In this document: positions 1 through 10,501 of the stretch, one piece after another
Layout: every line of letters starts with the position of its first letter
Numbering within the stretch: position 1 is the stretch's first letter
Assembly (NCBI GenBank): GCA_008477525.1
Contig: SPDT01000002.1
Span: forward strand, 2,666,001 to 2,730,000
Direction: 5' to 3'
From: Hypomyces perniciosus
Lineage: Eukaryota > Ascomycota > Sordariomycetes > Hypocreales > Hypocreaceae
DNA: 64,000 bases
Notes under the pieces: model-generated
Told to the model about the DNA's origin: nothing
Seen by the model: the letters and a program-made list of their open reading frames with translations, nothing else
Databases searched by the model: none
Made by a program: the position numbers and the translations under genes

Positions 1-827
1 GACGAGTCCTGGTGACACTCAAGGAGGCACTGCATGAGTTTCCCGATTATGGGCTTGTGCTCTGTGGACACTCTCTAGGTGCCGGTGTCACTGCATTATT
101 GGGAGTAATGCTGTCAGAGCCCAACCCAGATGGCCCTGGCTTTGTCACCTCAGCTGAGCCATACACGACGAGACCAGCACCAAGCGAGGCTCTCATTAAT
201 GTGAAGCTCAGCGATATCCGCCTGCCCCCCGGCCGCCGTATTCACGTATACGCATACGGCTCTCCCGGCGTCATGTCATCGTCCCTCCGCAAGCTCACCC
301 GAGGCCTCATCACAAGCGTCGTTCACGGCAACGACCTCGTACCTCACCTATCCCTAGGCTTGCTCCACGACTTCCAAGGCCTCGCTTTGGCATTCAAGCG
401 CGACGAGAACCACACCAAAGCTGAAATCAGACAACGTCTCTGGCACGCCATCCAGGACAACGTTGCAGACAGATGGTACCCCTATCGCAACGTCAGCAAA
501 GTCGCCGGCAGCGGTGGTGCCAGTGACGAGGAACGGTGGATGCTCCCCGCGCTGGAGGGCCTGCGGGCGAGTCTGAAAGGCGAGAAGCTGCTCCCGCCAG
601 GAGAGGTGTTTACGATTGAGACGCAGCGGGTGTTGCGGAGGGACGCGTTCCTGCTGAGAGACGAGGAGCATATTGGGAGGCCGGCGCAGAGGATTGTGCT
701 CAAGTATGTGAGGGATGTGGAGGGTAGGTTTGGGGAGGTGAGGTTTGGGACGAGTATGTTGACGGATCATAGTCCGGCCAAGTATGAGGATGCTCTGAAT
801 AAGCTGAGGGTGGGAGTTGCGGAGTGA
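1..827 (+). CDS. Class-3 (DAGL-like) lipase, 5' part outside window
   Basis: C-terminal part (about 274 residues) of an alpha/beta-hydrolase of the fungal lipase_3 family, which cleaves acyl esters of glycerolipids. The reading frame is already open at the window edge, so the start lies upstream. The nucleophile elbow GHSLG is followed by an alanine-rich helix. The acidic residue is probably the Asp in the HGNDLVPHLS segment and the His is probably in the DHSPAKYEDAL segment near the end. That spacing is typical of diacylglycerol-lipase-like proteins. The frame ends in TGA at 825-827, tail to tail with the NLR gene. The C-terminus carries no Gly/Asn motif like that of the nearby phosphorylase protein. 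Substrate and membrane association cannot be told from this part. Confidence 0.85.
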   Translation, partial: RVLVTLKEALHEFPDYGLVLCGHSLGAGVTALLGVMLSEPNPDGPGFVTSAEPYTTRPAPSEALINVKLSDIRLPPGRRIHVYAYGSPGVMSSSLRKLTRGLITSVVHGNDLVPHLSLGLLHDFQGLALAFKRDENHTKAEIRQRLWHAIQDNVADRWYPYRNVSKVAGSGGASDEERWMLPALEGLRASLKGEKLLPPGEVFTIETQRVLRRDAFLLRDEEHIGRPAQRIVLKYVRDVEGRFGEVRFGTSMLTDHSPAKYEDALNKLRVGVAE

Positions 828-986
828 CGGGATATTGAGAGACTTCAGGTTGTTTCTTAGGAACGGTTTGCAGAGGCTCAGATGAATACAAACAATCTCA
901 TATTCCACGACTGAACAAAAGAAAGATTAGATATATATGCATCCAGAATTGCCTCAGGCCCAGCACCCAATCCATCATGGATGCAA

Positions 987-3410
987 TCACGACCAAAAAG
1001 AAAGCCACCCATGCCCGAAAATCCGTTGCATAAATGCTCTCAGTCCTAGTTCAGACGATTTCCTGGATTTTGTTGATTCTGTCGATTCCCCGGTTGTTGA
1101 TTCAGACAACTCCCCAGTCTTTGTTGATTCTGTCGATTCAACAGTCTTTGTTGCCAGTTTCTCCTGTGCTGAGCGGTATTGATCCATGCACTCTTGGGTT
1201 TTTGGATGATCTGCTCCCCAGACCTTTACAAACCCATTGGCAGCCCTCTCGTAGAGCTCAACTGCTTCTTTGAGACGGTCGGTATCTCTGCAGAGCGCCG
1301 CAAAGTTCCAAACAATTGCCAACGTGTCAGGATGTTCATTCCCAAGAAGCCTTTCCTCTGCCGATAATATCTGCCGATAAATCTGATCTGCCTCTTCGTA
1401 CTTCTCCTGATCATGCAGCGATGCCGACAGATTATGAAGGAATTTAAATGTGTTGGGATGTTCCCCCCGCGAACTGCCTCATTTGTCGACACAAGCTCTC
1501 GGTAGATCGTCTCTGCCTCTTCGTACTTCTTCTGGCCCGCCAGTGTTAATCCCACCCCATTCAGGCAAGTCAGTGTTTCCTCGTGTTCCTTACCCAAGGA
1601 CTTTTCGCGCACTGATAATACCTTCCGAAACATCTTCTCGGCATTCCCAAGTCTCCCCTTGAAGAACTCTGCAATTGCTAGATTATAGAGGACGGAAAGC
1701 GTGTCACTGTGTTCCGTCCCGAGCGTGTTTTCCCTTGCATTTAGCACTTGCCGACTTATGTGCTCAGCTTCTTTATACTTCCCATTCGAGATAAGTATTT
1801 TAGAGAGTGTTTGAAGACATTCGAGCGTTTCCTCTGCTTCCGATCCCTTGACTTCCTTGAAGATATTTGCTGCCTCCAGAACCAACCTTTCTGCCTCTTT
1901 ACACCTGCCTCTCTCATCCCAGTAATGCCCAACCCGCCTTGCCAAACGAGCCCAATACTCAGCCTCGTTCTTCTCAGGTTTCTCTCGAATGATCAGCTCG
2001 ACATGAGGGCCCAACTTCTCGCATTCATTCCAGTTCTCGTAGTTCCCGGCTGGATATGCCTCGCATATTACCTGCAAAAACACACTTTTCCAACGATGCC
2101 TCCCACCAGTTGATGAAAGCCAGTCTTGTGTGCAGAACTGAACTAGAGAGTGCATCTCAAACATGTCCGTCTCTTTCGTCACCGCCACTAGCGAGTATGC
2201 CTGCAAGACTTCTAGATCCTCCTCCAAGGCCTTGCGATCGTCATCCAAGTAGTCATCCTCACTGTCCCCGGAATTGTAGGCTCCATCCTCTCTATTTTTG
2301 CAAATAAATTTGATGAGCACGAATTCAGGAATCCCCTGCGGGTTGAAGAAGCTCATCAGCGAGAGTAAGTCAGCAGCAGATGGTCGATCGCGACGGATCT
2401 GTTCGAATGTGGCTTGCCACGTTGAAGCAACGGTGTTCAGGGAGGTTTGGTCACGCCAAAGATTGGTAGCATCCGTTCTTAGAAGTTCGCTTCTTCTTTT
2501 TGGGCTATTGCAAAAGTCATCCAGGTATGTAGAAATGGTCATTCGCGGTGCTCGTCGGTTAATAAAGGCGGCTGCTTGGTCTATTGCAAGCGGTATGTTG
2601 TTGAGTGCACGTACTAGGTCCCTTGCTTGCTTTTCGTCAGGTTGGTAGACAAGCTTCTTCTGTAAAACCTGAAGTGCGTCATCGTCGTGCATTGCGTCAA
2701 TCCCACAGATGTCCCCATAGCCACCCACTAATTTCTCTACCACATTCCTATTGCGAGATGTGATGAGGATCGAGCCATTTATCGACATTGGGAGGAATGA
2801 ATCCAATTGTGCCTCTGTATCGATGCCATTGCCATCTTTGGGAAAGAGGACGTTGACATCATCGGCATTGTCAAGCACCATGAACCATCTTCCGTTTTCC
2901 TCCTTGCGTAGCCAGTCATATACTAGCTTAAGTATATTAATCCCAGGATCGTTTCGTCGTGGCAAACAGAGCCTCTCTGCAATATCTCCATACTCTGCCT
3001 CGAAACGCTCTCGGGAGCTTGCAACCACCCAGAACACCCAAGTATCGGGCGAGTTTTCTCGGACTTTGTACGAGTAATGAATAGCAATTTGAGACTTCCT
3101 TCTGTCTTGTTAGCATACTATATTACAGGAATCCAGGCGAACTAAATGCCATCAAAACTCACCCAACACCTCCGAGGCCAACCAGGGCCGCCCGAGCGCC
3201 CGGAAACGCACATTTCTCGCCAACCCACTTCATGATTTCAGGGCGATCAACGAACCTAGGGTCGGGTGGAAATGGAACTATTGCGCATGGCTTGGGGGGG
3301 CTTGTTTGGGCATTGGCATCCTGTGGTCGTTGGCCGAAATAATTGTTGATTGTCGATGCGTGTAAGCCGGCCGCAATGTTATCCCCGTCAATTGCGCCAA
3401 AGGTGCTCAT
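987..3410 (-). pseudogene. NB-ARC/TPR NLR-like gene with a one-base frameshift
   Basis: Fungal STAND/NLR-type protein. Exon 1 is 3163-3410 (ATG at 3408-3410; two codons upstream there is only a GTG). The intron is 3099-3162 and exon 2 starts at 3098. The splice rebuilds the Walker A motif GLGGVGKS at about residues 78-85. Order: a short N-terminal Gly/Asn motif (residues 4-26), then NB-ARC with Walker B WFMVLDNADD, GSILITSRN and NIPLAIDQAA, then a winged-helix-like part, then several 42-residue TPRs (KYKEAE..., RLGNAE..., KYEEAE...). Near 1463-1468 a run of six G on the minus strand shifts the frame. As read, the protein ends at 1226 after about 706 residues. One more base in the run would carry TPR coding on to TGA/TAA at 987 (about 786 residues, ending in a Ser/Thr/Glu-rich tail). 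It is a true lesion, a polymorphism or a sequencing error. Families like this act in non-self recognition and programmed cell death. Confidence 0.8.
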
Positions 3411-3775
3411 TTTCACCTGTTGCTAGGTCTATTCAAGCGATGAATTTCTAACATGGAAAATAGAAATAGGCCATCGTCTAGATTTGTGAGGACTCGACAA
3501 TCGTCGACATTGGCTATGTTTGGAGGGTGGGGAAAAGATATCAGCCCAATCTCCTCACATTCGCAGCCCGGCCTGTTTTCGGAGCCCAACATGACCTAGA
3601 GTACACAGCTTTTCAGCTAATCATGAAATAATTTCCTTCCAAAAATTTTAATTGGTTACTGCCACGAGGTATAATGGGCAGACAGAAACTATCCGATTCC
3701 TAGGGGCGAGACATTGTGTTTCGGGCTGCACGACAAACACATCTACAGATTGCTTTCATCTCATACAACGGTATT
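3411..3775. promoter_or_regulatory. Shared divergent promoter region of the NLR/phosphorylase pair
   Basis: The 365 bp between the ATG of the NLR-like gene (minus) and the ATG of the phosphorylase-domain gene (plus) hold no other ORF of note. Both promoters must lie here, or inside the partner gene, so coordinate regulation is plausible. No specific factor site was recognised. Confidence 0.5.
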
Positions 3776-5002
3776 ATGGTCGCTGCCGCACCATCCAGAC
3801 GTGAAGACTTCCACGTCGCCATCATATGCGCGGTTGTCACAGAATACGATGCCGTTTGTCAGGTCTTTGACGAATTTTGGGACGAGAATGGTGACAGTTA
3901 CGGAAGAGCCGTAGGAGATATCAACACTTACACCACTGGCCGTATCGGCAATCACAACGTCGTCCTGCAAATGGGAAAGGGAAAAGCAAACGCTGCCTCT
4001 GCTGCGGCCAGCTTTCGATCGAGTTATAACGGCTTAGAGCTGGCGCTCCTTGTGGGCATCTGCGGAGGCGTCCCCTATGCTGGCAGCGATGGGGAGACTG
4101 AGATCCTTCTGGGCGATGTCGTGATCAGCAAGTCTGTCGTCCAATATGACTTTGGAAGGCAATACCCCGATAAATTGATGCGCAAGGATACCTTTGAGGA
4201 CAACTTGAGCAAGGCGAACAAGAATATTCGAAGCCTGTTGAAGATCCTGGAGACGGAGCGGGGCCTGGAGAAGCTACAGAGCCAGACGTCCGCCTTTTTG
4301 ATACAACTACAGGACAAAGTCAAAGTCAAGAAGCGTCGTGGCCCAACCAAGAATAAATACGGGTATCCTGGTGCGGCCATGGACAGGCTGTTTGAGCCGA
4401 GCTATCGCCACAAGCATCGTGGTGTACTGGCCCAGGCCTGCAGCACCTGTAGCAGCAGCCTCGACGCTGTCTGCGAAAATGCTCTCGACTCGAGCTGTGA
4501 GGAACTGGGGTGCGAAGAGAGCTACCTCGTCACTCGTGAGTCGCTTGAAGAAGGCCAGGAGCCCACGATTTACATCGGGCCGGTCGCTTCAGGTGATGCC
4601 GTTATGAAGTCGGGGGAGGATCGCGACAGAATCGCAAAGAAGGAAGGCATCATCGCTTTCGAGATGGATGGAGCTGGTGTTTGGGAGGAGGTGCCCTGCA
4701 TCGTCGTCAAGGGAGTCTGTGACTACGCTGACTCCCACAAGAACAAGAAGTGGCAAGCCTTTGCTGCAGCGACGGCGGCTGCGGCTGCGAAGGCCCTTCT
4801 TGAGAGATACCCCAAGACGGACAAAGCTAGATCTGAGCAGCCGGCAGAGCAAAACACAGCGGTCAATGGGGCCACTTCGGGGAAGAATGAGGGTGGATCT
4901 CATCATCCCTCGGGACCGGTGTTCAATGGGCCCATCTCGGCCCGAAATCTCGTTGCGGGAGTACAGGCAAGTGGAGGCACGGTGAACAACACCTTTGGAT
5001 GA
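3776..5002 (+). CDS. PNP_UDP-type nucleoside phosphorylase-domain protein with C-terminal amyloid-like motif
   Basis: Intronless, 408 residues from the ATG at 3776; the open frame extends upstream only to a GTG. The first about 340 residues are a purine/uridine phosphorylase-like domain: FHVAIICAVVTEYDAV at the start, LALLVGICGGVP as the phosphate/nucleoside loop, GDVVIS, and FEMDGAGVWE plus VVKGVCDYAD towards the end. In fungi this domain is often the effector or N-terminal domain of NLR proteins. A low-complexity linker follows, then the last 29 residues form a Gly/Asn motif with core RNLVAGVQA and ending TVNNTFG. This matches the N-terminus of the divergent NLR gene (DNIAAGLHA...TINNYFG). 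That supports an NLR-effector pair signalling through motif templating (inference). Catalytic activity is not shown. Confidence 0.85.
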   Translation: MVAAAPSRREDFHVAIICAVVTEYDAVCQVFDEFWDENGDSYGRAVGDINTYTTGRIGNHNVVLQMGKGKANAASAAASFRSSYNGLELALLVGICGGVPYAGSDGETEILLGDVVISKSVVQYDFGRQYPDKLMRKDTFEDNLSKANKNIRSLLKILETERGLEKLQSQTSAFLIQLQDKVKVKKRRGPTKNKYGYPGAAMDRLFEPSYRHKHRGVLAQACSTCSSSLDAVCENALDSSCEELGCEESYLVTRESLEEGQEPTIYIGPVASGDAVMKSGEDRDRIAKKEGIIAFEMDGAGVWEEVPCIVVKGVCDYADSHKNKKWQAFAAATAAAAAKALLERYPKTDKARSEQPAEQNTAVNGATSGKNEGGSHHPSGPVFNGPISARNLVAGVQASGGTVNNTFG

Positions 5003-6099
5003 AGTCATTCTCACAAACACGATGGTTATTTTGAAGCCAAGGTGTTGGGATAAATCCAAGACCTTACAAAGTGTTTACACGGCTTTCAGTCTATGGATGT
5101 GTTTATTTCATGTGAATTTTGATGGAGTATGTATCTTTCCATATCTTGATGCATTTACAATGTCGATGGAGACAATTCCACATTACTCAAACTTGGTATT
5201 CGCCAGAAGATCACCGGGCAAACGCCTTGGACGAGATTGGGGGCGGGCAATCGCTGAGTTTGCAAAGGCACCCCGGAATGAGGGACAGCGTGAAGCGGGG
5301 TGAGGCAAGTCGAAGCAACAAGAAACCGGATAAGCCGATAACTTACTCAGTAATATGACATGTAACTCTGCCAAATCAGGCTGCAATCCGGATTCTCATG
5401 CAATTGGCTGAGGTGCCAGGGTGTTGCGGCCAAGAATGCACAGCTGGCCAAAAAAGAATTGGCGGCAACACATCGATTTTCTGGGCAACATGCAGGTCGG
5501 TGTGGTCTCGGTGGTCGTCAAGCGGCAACTGAAACTTAGCAGAATATGGGAGGGCACGTTGCCAACAAGCCCTCTGTTTCTTTCACTCTATTGGCGGCCT
5601 GGTTTGTTCAGGAGTAGGTAGGACATACTAAAAATAGTTGAAGGCGAGAACAGGACGTCGACAGTCCGGTGGTATCAATCTAGATAGCCAAACTCCATCA
5701 CGACCTTGTACGCTCGAGTTGAATGACATTGCAAGGAACTACTAGATACTTCGTACTCCGTACGGAGTACTCATAGCGCAACCGGCTCCGAAGTGGGGTC
5801 GACTTTTGGCGTTGGGATCCACCGGGCCGGGCCGGTCCGTGTAGTGACCCTAAGCATACGATCTAGCACGGGCTTGCCTTTGCCTTCGTCTCTGTTAGAC
5901 TGGAGCAGGGACTCAACGAAAGAAGATATTAATGAATGAGATATAGGGTTGGGTGTTTAAGGTTTTAAGCTCTTATTATGCCATGTATCCGATATGTACT
6001 TCGTACATGGTGATTCAATCACGAGTTGGAAAAAAGCGTCAATTTAATTCGGTGAACGAAGCCATGCGAACAAACAGGTGCCTCAGTCAAGATTCCATG
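5003..6099. other. Intergenic, no gene seen
   Basis: Follows the phosphorylase gene. ORFs here are short and not protein-like. It contains the perfect 18-bp palindrome GTACTCCGTACGGAGTAC at 5753-5770, one member of the dispersed family described in the findings. Confidence 0.6.
5753..5770. repeat. Perfect 18-bp palindrome, TACTCCGTA family
   Basis: GTACTCCGTACGGAGTAC equals its own reverse complement. It joins head to head two copies of the TACTCCGTA word that recurs across the intergenic DNA of this window, and is preceded by the related word TACTTCGTA. Confidence 0.85.
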
Positions 6100-6975
6100 T
6101 CAAACGAAGTACTGATTTTCCCCCCAGCTATTTCCGAACAGATCCCGCTTCATCGATACCCTTGAGTATATTCTCCAGTCTTGTCGGTCTCCTCCCATGG
6201 TACCATATTTGTCCTGGTCAACCCAGCCGACAGTATTTTCCCCACCGAAGCCTAGAAGAACGACATCACCATTATCGTAAATAACAACATTGCCAGCAGT
6301 AATACCGCAATACAAAATGACAGATTTTTACAGTGCTAGAGACTCTCTAATCCGGACTACCCATTTCCGCTTCATGACCTGAGTTGCCACTGGCTCTGGG
6401 ACAACCACCTCCACACCTACTCATAGCATATGAGGACTTTGATGTTTACCTGAGATGTAGCTGAGAAAGGTATTATGTCGTCGTGAAATTTGATGGTTCC
6501 TGGGACATTGGTTACTCATCGGAGATCTCAACAGCAAATAAGGCTTGCTTCTCAACTCTGTGACTCCCAAAAAATCCCGTATTTGACCTCCGATCTTGAG
6601 ACATGTCCCCAGCTCGCTTCCAATTGCCCCTCCTAAATTTCAATTGAGGTTTTACAAATAATTTACTCTTCTTTAATATTGACCTTCGATTAGACAAGGC
6701 TCTGAGCTGATCATCTAGTGTTATTTGAGGCGAGAGCTGCGTCAGTGAGACCCATCTCTTGGAGACTAGCCTTTACAGGTGGTTCTTTTGGGTCAATAGC
6801 AAGCTTGCAGTTTCATGAGAGTCAGTATCTTCTTCTTCGGCAATCATTTTCAATATGTGGATCTCTGGATACAATTATTGGCGAGGTGTTTGTGCTTCTG
6901 GTATGGGGGACGGCGTTAGCTCTACATCAGAGACATCACCGTCTCTGACGGTAACAATGACAGACATTTTGCACC
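6100..6975 (-). pseudogene. Decayed protein-kinase-like gene
   Basis: On the minus strand, protein-like pieces follow each other in order but in different frames and with stops. An N-terminal piece MSVIVTVRDGDVSDVELTP lies near 6966. A charged middle piece lies at 6512-6697. A piece with KRKWVVRIRESL lies near 6350-6390. A C-terminal piece (6100-6315) reads ITAGNVVIYDNGDVVLLGFGG followed by a Gly/Asp-rich segment. The last resembles the catalytic-loop and DFG region of small fungal kinase-like proteins (usually H-G-D-I-x-x-x-N-V and D-F-G). Here both His/Asp of the loop and the DFG Asp are altered. I infer a dead copy. Other protein classes cannot be excluded for the N-terminal pieces. Confidence 0.45.
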
Positions 6976-7733
6976 CTGATTTACAAGCGACTGGTCAAAA
7001 TGGACCATGTGTTTATACCACCGTGGTAGCGCAGCCGGTGAACCAAGGTTTACACCCTTGGTTGTCTCAACATTCCCCGCCATCGCAAACCAGGTGAGGC
7101 GGTGATGCTGGAGGGAGAACGCAATTAGTTAATCAGCGAAGCTGACAATTTTAGAACGAATCTTCAACTGCGATTGAAGTCTAACGCCAAGTGTGTCAAG
7201 GGTTGCTGATGTTCAGAAACACTTTGTTGCGGAGTGCTGTCAATAGGTTCGGTGTGGCTGGCGTTGGCCATGTCTTCATTGAATGGATGATTAGTTGTTG
7301 AAGCGTCGTGTTTGACATTCGATAAGGAAGTTCAGCGACAGTTCGAATAGTTGTTCTGTTAATGATGAATAAGCACTAAGAGTTGCTACTCTGCCGTTCT
7401 TTGTGAGGTGCATTCTTCAATGATGTTGCTTTCTTCCGTTTCCCTTTGTTGGCAGTATCGCACGATATCGCTGCATCTTCATTGGTGTTCAAATCACTTG
7501 CCATTCATCTAGTACAATACCTCAATGAGTAGCTGTGCAGCTGTGTTCAGACAGGCCGATTGAACATTTCTCCTAATGAAATACATATTTCGCTGTTTCC
7601 CCCAAGCAACTCAATATCTCACCATTCCATCATCACAACACAATAACCCAATCCACACAACTCTTAACTCACACCACACATTAACTCCAGTTCACCACTT
7701 CATAAAAAACTCATCTCCGAAGCTTAATCCACT
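6976..7733. other. Intergenic, upstream of F-box/ankyrin gene
   Basis: No coding ORF recognised. The last about 130 bases before 7734 are AC-rich (many CACA/CAAC words), as common for fungal 5' leaders. Confidence 0.5.
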
Positions 7734-8723
7734 ATGTGTTCATCCAACACCTGTCAGAAACTGCCTGAGGAGCTCCTCTACATCGTCGCGGAGCATGCAG
7801 ATACTAAATGTCTCGCAGCACTAGCCAGAACCCATCGCTCTCTTCACAACTTTGCAAATCCCCTACTCTACAAACGGGACATGAAGGAGGAAGACAGTTC
7901 GGCACTTCTATGGGCTTCTCACAGGGGCATCCCGGAAACAGTACAAAGGTTTCTCCAGTATGGAGCAAACCCAAACGTGAGAAGAGATGAAGACGATGAG
8001 ATGTATGGCCCGTATATGACCCCCCTCTTACTAGCAGCGAAATCCGGCCACGCCGATGTTGTCAGCTTGTTACTCGATGCGAGTGACACAGACCCCAATT
8101 TGCCAGACATCATGGGCATGCCACCGCTGAGCGTCGCCACTTGGCATGGACACCCTGAGGTGGTCGAGTTGCTACTTTCTGACGGTCGTGTTGACCCAAT
8201 GTTGCAGGACAAGAGGGGGAAAACCCCATTAATATATGCAGCGTCTGAAGGACATGAAGTACATACAAAGATGGCACAGCTCCTCTTGGATCGCGGCGTT
8301 GACCCGAACCTGCAGGACTCATCTGGCAGGACGGCTTTGAGCTACGCCATGGGCACTGACATTATTGAACTGTTGCTAGCAAATAACGCCGACAAAGATT
8401 CTGCAGATGGTCAGGGCAGGACGCCCTTGACTCACATGGCAATCTTGGGACGAACAAGGGAGGCCAAGCTGCTGCTGGACAAAGGCGTCAGGGCAGATGT
8501 TCAGGACACGGTACTGCGCCGAACGCCTTTGAGCTATGCCGCACAGGAGGGGCATACGGAATTGGTAAGAATGCTCTTGCAAAGGGATGATGTTAACCCA
8601 GACTCTCCATCTAGGCAGCGAAAGACGCCTTTGTATTATGCGTCGTGTTATGGTCACCAGGTGGTTATGGATCTGTTGCTGGCGACTGGAAAGGTCGACA
8701 AGACTCGGGTTCGGGGGCATTAG
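7734..8723 (+). CDS. F-box-like/ankyrin-repeat protein
   Basis: Intronless, 329 residues. The N-terminus (residues 8-45, KLPEELLYIVAEHAD followed by CLAALARTHRSLH) looks like a degenerate F-box, the SKP1-binding helix bundle of SCF ubiquitin ligases. From about residue 55 on there are some seven ankyrin repeats, several with the canonical TPLxxAAxxGH and VVxLLL signatures (TPLLLAAKSGHADVVSLLL; PLSVATWHGHPEVVELLL; TPLSYAAQEGHTELVRMLL). Target and partners are unknown. The same F-box/ankyrin layout is found in the broken gene at 41 kb on the other strand, so the family is present at least twice here. The C-terminus ends shortly after the last repeat (TRVRGH). Confidence 0.85.
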   Translation: MCSSNTCQKLPEELLYIVAEHADTKCLAALARTHRSLHNFANPLLYKRDMKEEDSSALLWASHRGIPETVQRFLQYGANPNVRRDEDDEMYGPYMTPLLLAAKSGHADVVSLLLDASDTDPNLPDIMGMPPLSVATWHGHPEVVELLLSDGRVDPMLQDKRGKTPLIYAASEGHEVHTKMAQLLLDRGVDPNLQDSSGRTALSYAMGTDIIELLLANNADKDSADGQGRTPLTHMAILGRTREAKLLLDKGVRADVQDTVLRRTPLSYAAQEGHTELVRMLLQRDDVNPDSPSRQRKTPLYYASCYGHQVVMDLLLATGKVDKTRVRGH

Positions 8724-9727
8724 GTGAGGCAGGGCATGGAATGAGGCAGGGCATTTCCATTTGAGAATTAATACATGAGCACGAACATCTAAGGATGTAT
8801 GCATGCAATTCGGAATATTGTCTTCTAGGTGAATATGTCTATTATTGAATCACAGTCCAAGTCCATTAAAAGGGTCTAAAAGTGAACTCGTACGTGTAAT
8901 TACAATCCTTCTGTAAGCTTACCCTCAAGGGCCTCAATGTAACAATCGATAGCGGCGGTTTCTTGGGGGTATACCCTCAAGATGGATCATGCATGCTCTC
9001 AACTGAGCCAAGGTGAGAACTACTACTTCGCTTATGTATGGGACTGAGTCAAGGGCTTCTGCAAGGGACATGAAAGTGACGAGTCAATTCAATATCGTGT
9101 CGGCCTAAATACCTGTAAGCTCCGGTCGTAAGTCGTGTAGACGATACCTGCCTCAGTGAATGCCACCCGCCCATGCCCGCATCCGGGCCTAGACTCCGAA
9201 AGGTACGACATGCATCGAATGTGCGCTACGTGGACAACCAAAACTCCAGAGGAACGATGCTTGGCATGCAGTTCAGGGTCTCAGGGTTTCAAATGAGCTG
9301 CCAAGATGGAAACCCTGCCGAGTCATGGAGAATGCAAGGCCGCCTTGGTGGTCAAGGATGGGTGGGGACTTGAGCCAGGGTGTCAGCAAACTTCCGAAGG
9401 TCTTCAAGGCGAGTAAGCAAGTAAGAGCAAAAGGGCCGGGAAGTAATAAATGGGGTGAGAAAACACGTAAACCTGAAAGCCTATCACAGCCCCTGACTTC
9501 GCGAAGGACAGGGACATGGGCGAGAGAAGGAATGCAACGGCTGCAGCCAGGATATCGCCTTGAATGCCAAGATTATATCACATGGAAGAGTTCGTGTATC
9601 ATATCTCGGCAGAAATTCGCAGAGATCCTTGTCCTGCCACGTATTCGTCAAGGAAACCTCGTCGAAGTCCCGATGTCAGAGAAATCGTTGCTGACGGCTG
9701 AAGAAAGGGGGGAGAACTCAGAAGAGC
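8724..9727. other. Intergenic, no gene seen
   Basis: 3' sides of the F-box/ankyrin gene and of the convergent CCDC97-like gene. An open frame at 9325-9924 (+) runs antisense into the latter and has no recognisable protein features, so it is not called. Confidence 0.5.
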
Positions 9728-10501
9728 TCAGAAGTCTTGAATCCCCGTCTCTCCTTGTTTTGGCAGATGTTCACTACCTGGCGACTCGGCCCAACCCGGC
9801 TCCTCCTCGTCGAACCAAGCATCTTCCGCGTCCCTCCTTGCCACAACATCGTACTCGTCATTGGCATCAACGGTGGTATAGTCAAAGTCTTCATCTTCGC
9901 CTTGAACGAAGCGCTCTTCGATAAATGCGCTCCAAAGTTGCACGCCGTGCTCTTTGTTTTCAGCCAGGCCGTCCCAGGCACTGGTATCTAGGTCATCTGG
10001 TGTTTGCGACTGCGCGTCCTGACTGCATGACGGTTGTGAGAGTGTCGAGAGCTTTGTTTCTCCCCGGATTAGATCTGCCTCGAGTGTCCGTCCATAACCT
10101 TTTTCTTTTCCTTCGGCTTCTCGCTCTGCCGGCGTTTGGAATCTCTTGATGAGACGCTCATAGAGGATGGGATCTGCATCGCATAGTGATTAAGGTGAGA
10201 CGCATTTCTCGCAACGACACAGAAGAAAAATCGCAAGATAATAGACGCTACAAAACAATACCAAAGGCGAGTTTTACAACGGCGCATGGGATTTGGGAAA
10301 ATTCATACCAGCAAGCTCATGCTCTAGGCCGTTCAGATAGGATGGATTTCTTTGTAGGTATTCGCGTCTGCGGTTTTGCACCTCAAGCTGGGCCAGTTTG
10401 GCGTGCGTCTTGGGCTGCCGAGGCACTGGTTTCTCAAATCCGTCATGATGCGCATCACTGTCCAGTGACATGGTGGCTAGGGATGCTGATGGCGATGACA
10501 T
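9728..10501 (-). CDS. CCDC97-like protein
   Basis: Two exons, 10309-10501 and 9728-10173, with a 135-nt intron (donor GTATGA, acceptor GCAG). The product is 212 residues from the ATG at 10499-10501. It has a conserved basic helix (KTHAKLAQLEVQNRRREYLQRNPSYL) and DPILYERLIKRFQTPAEREAEGKEKGY. After a variable linker comes a very acidic C-terminus (WSAFIEERFVQGED, DFDYTTVDANDEYD) rich in Asp, Glu and Trp. This pattern of LQRNPxYL, DPxLYExLIxRFQTPxERE and FIEERFxxGED is that of the CCDC97/CCD97-like family (formerly DUF2052), reported in metazoa in spliceosome-linked complexes. Its fungal role is not established. Splice frame continuity supports the model strongly. Confidence 0.82.

Noticed and set aside
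1..827. Lipase as a third member of the NLR locus
   Set aside because: Lipase-like effectors are known in fungal NLR systems, but this protein's C-terminus shows no matching Gly/Asn motif and its other end is outside the window.
3716..3775. N-terminal extension of the phosphorylase-domain protein
   Set aside because: It begins at GTG, not ATG, and the domain starts naturally after the ATG at 3776.
9325..9924. 199-codon plus-strand ORF
   Set aside because: It runs antisense into the CCDC97-like gene, which has far better family and splice support, and the upstream part lacks features.
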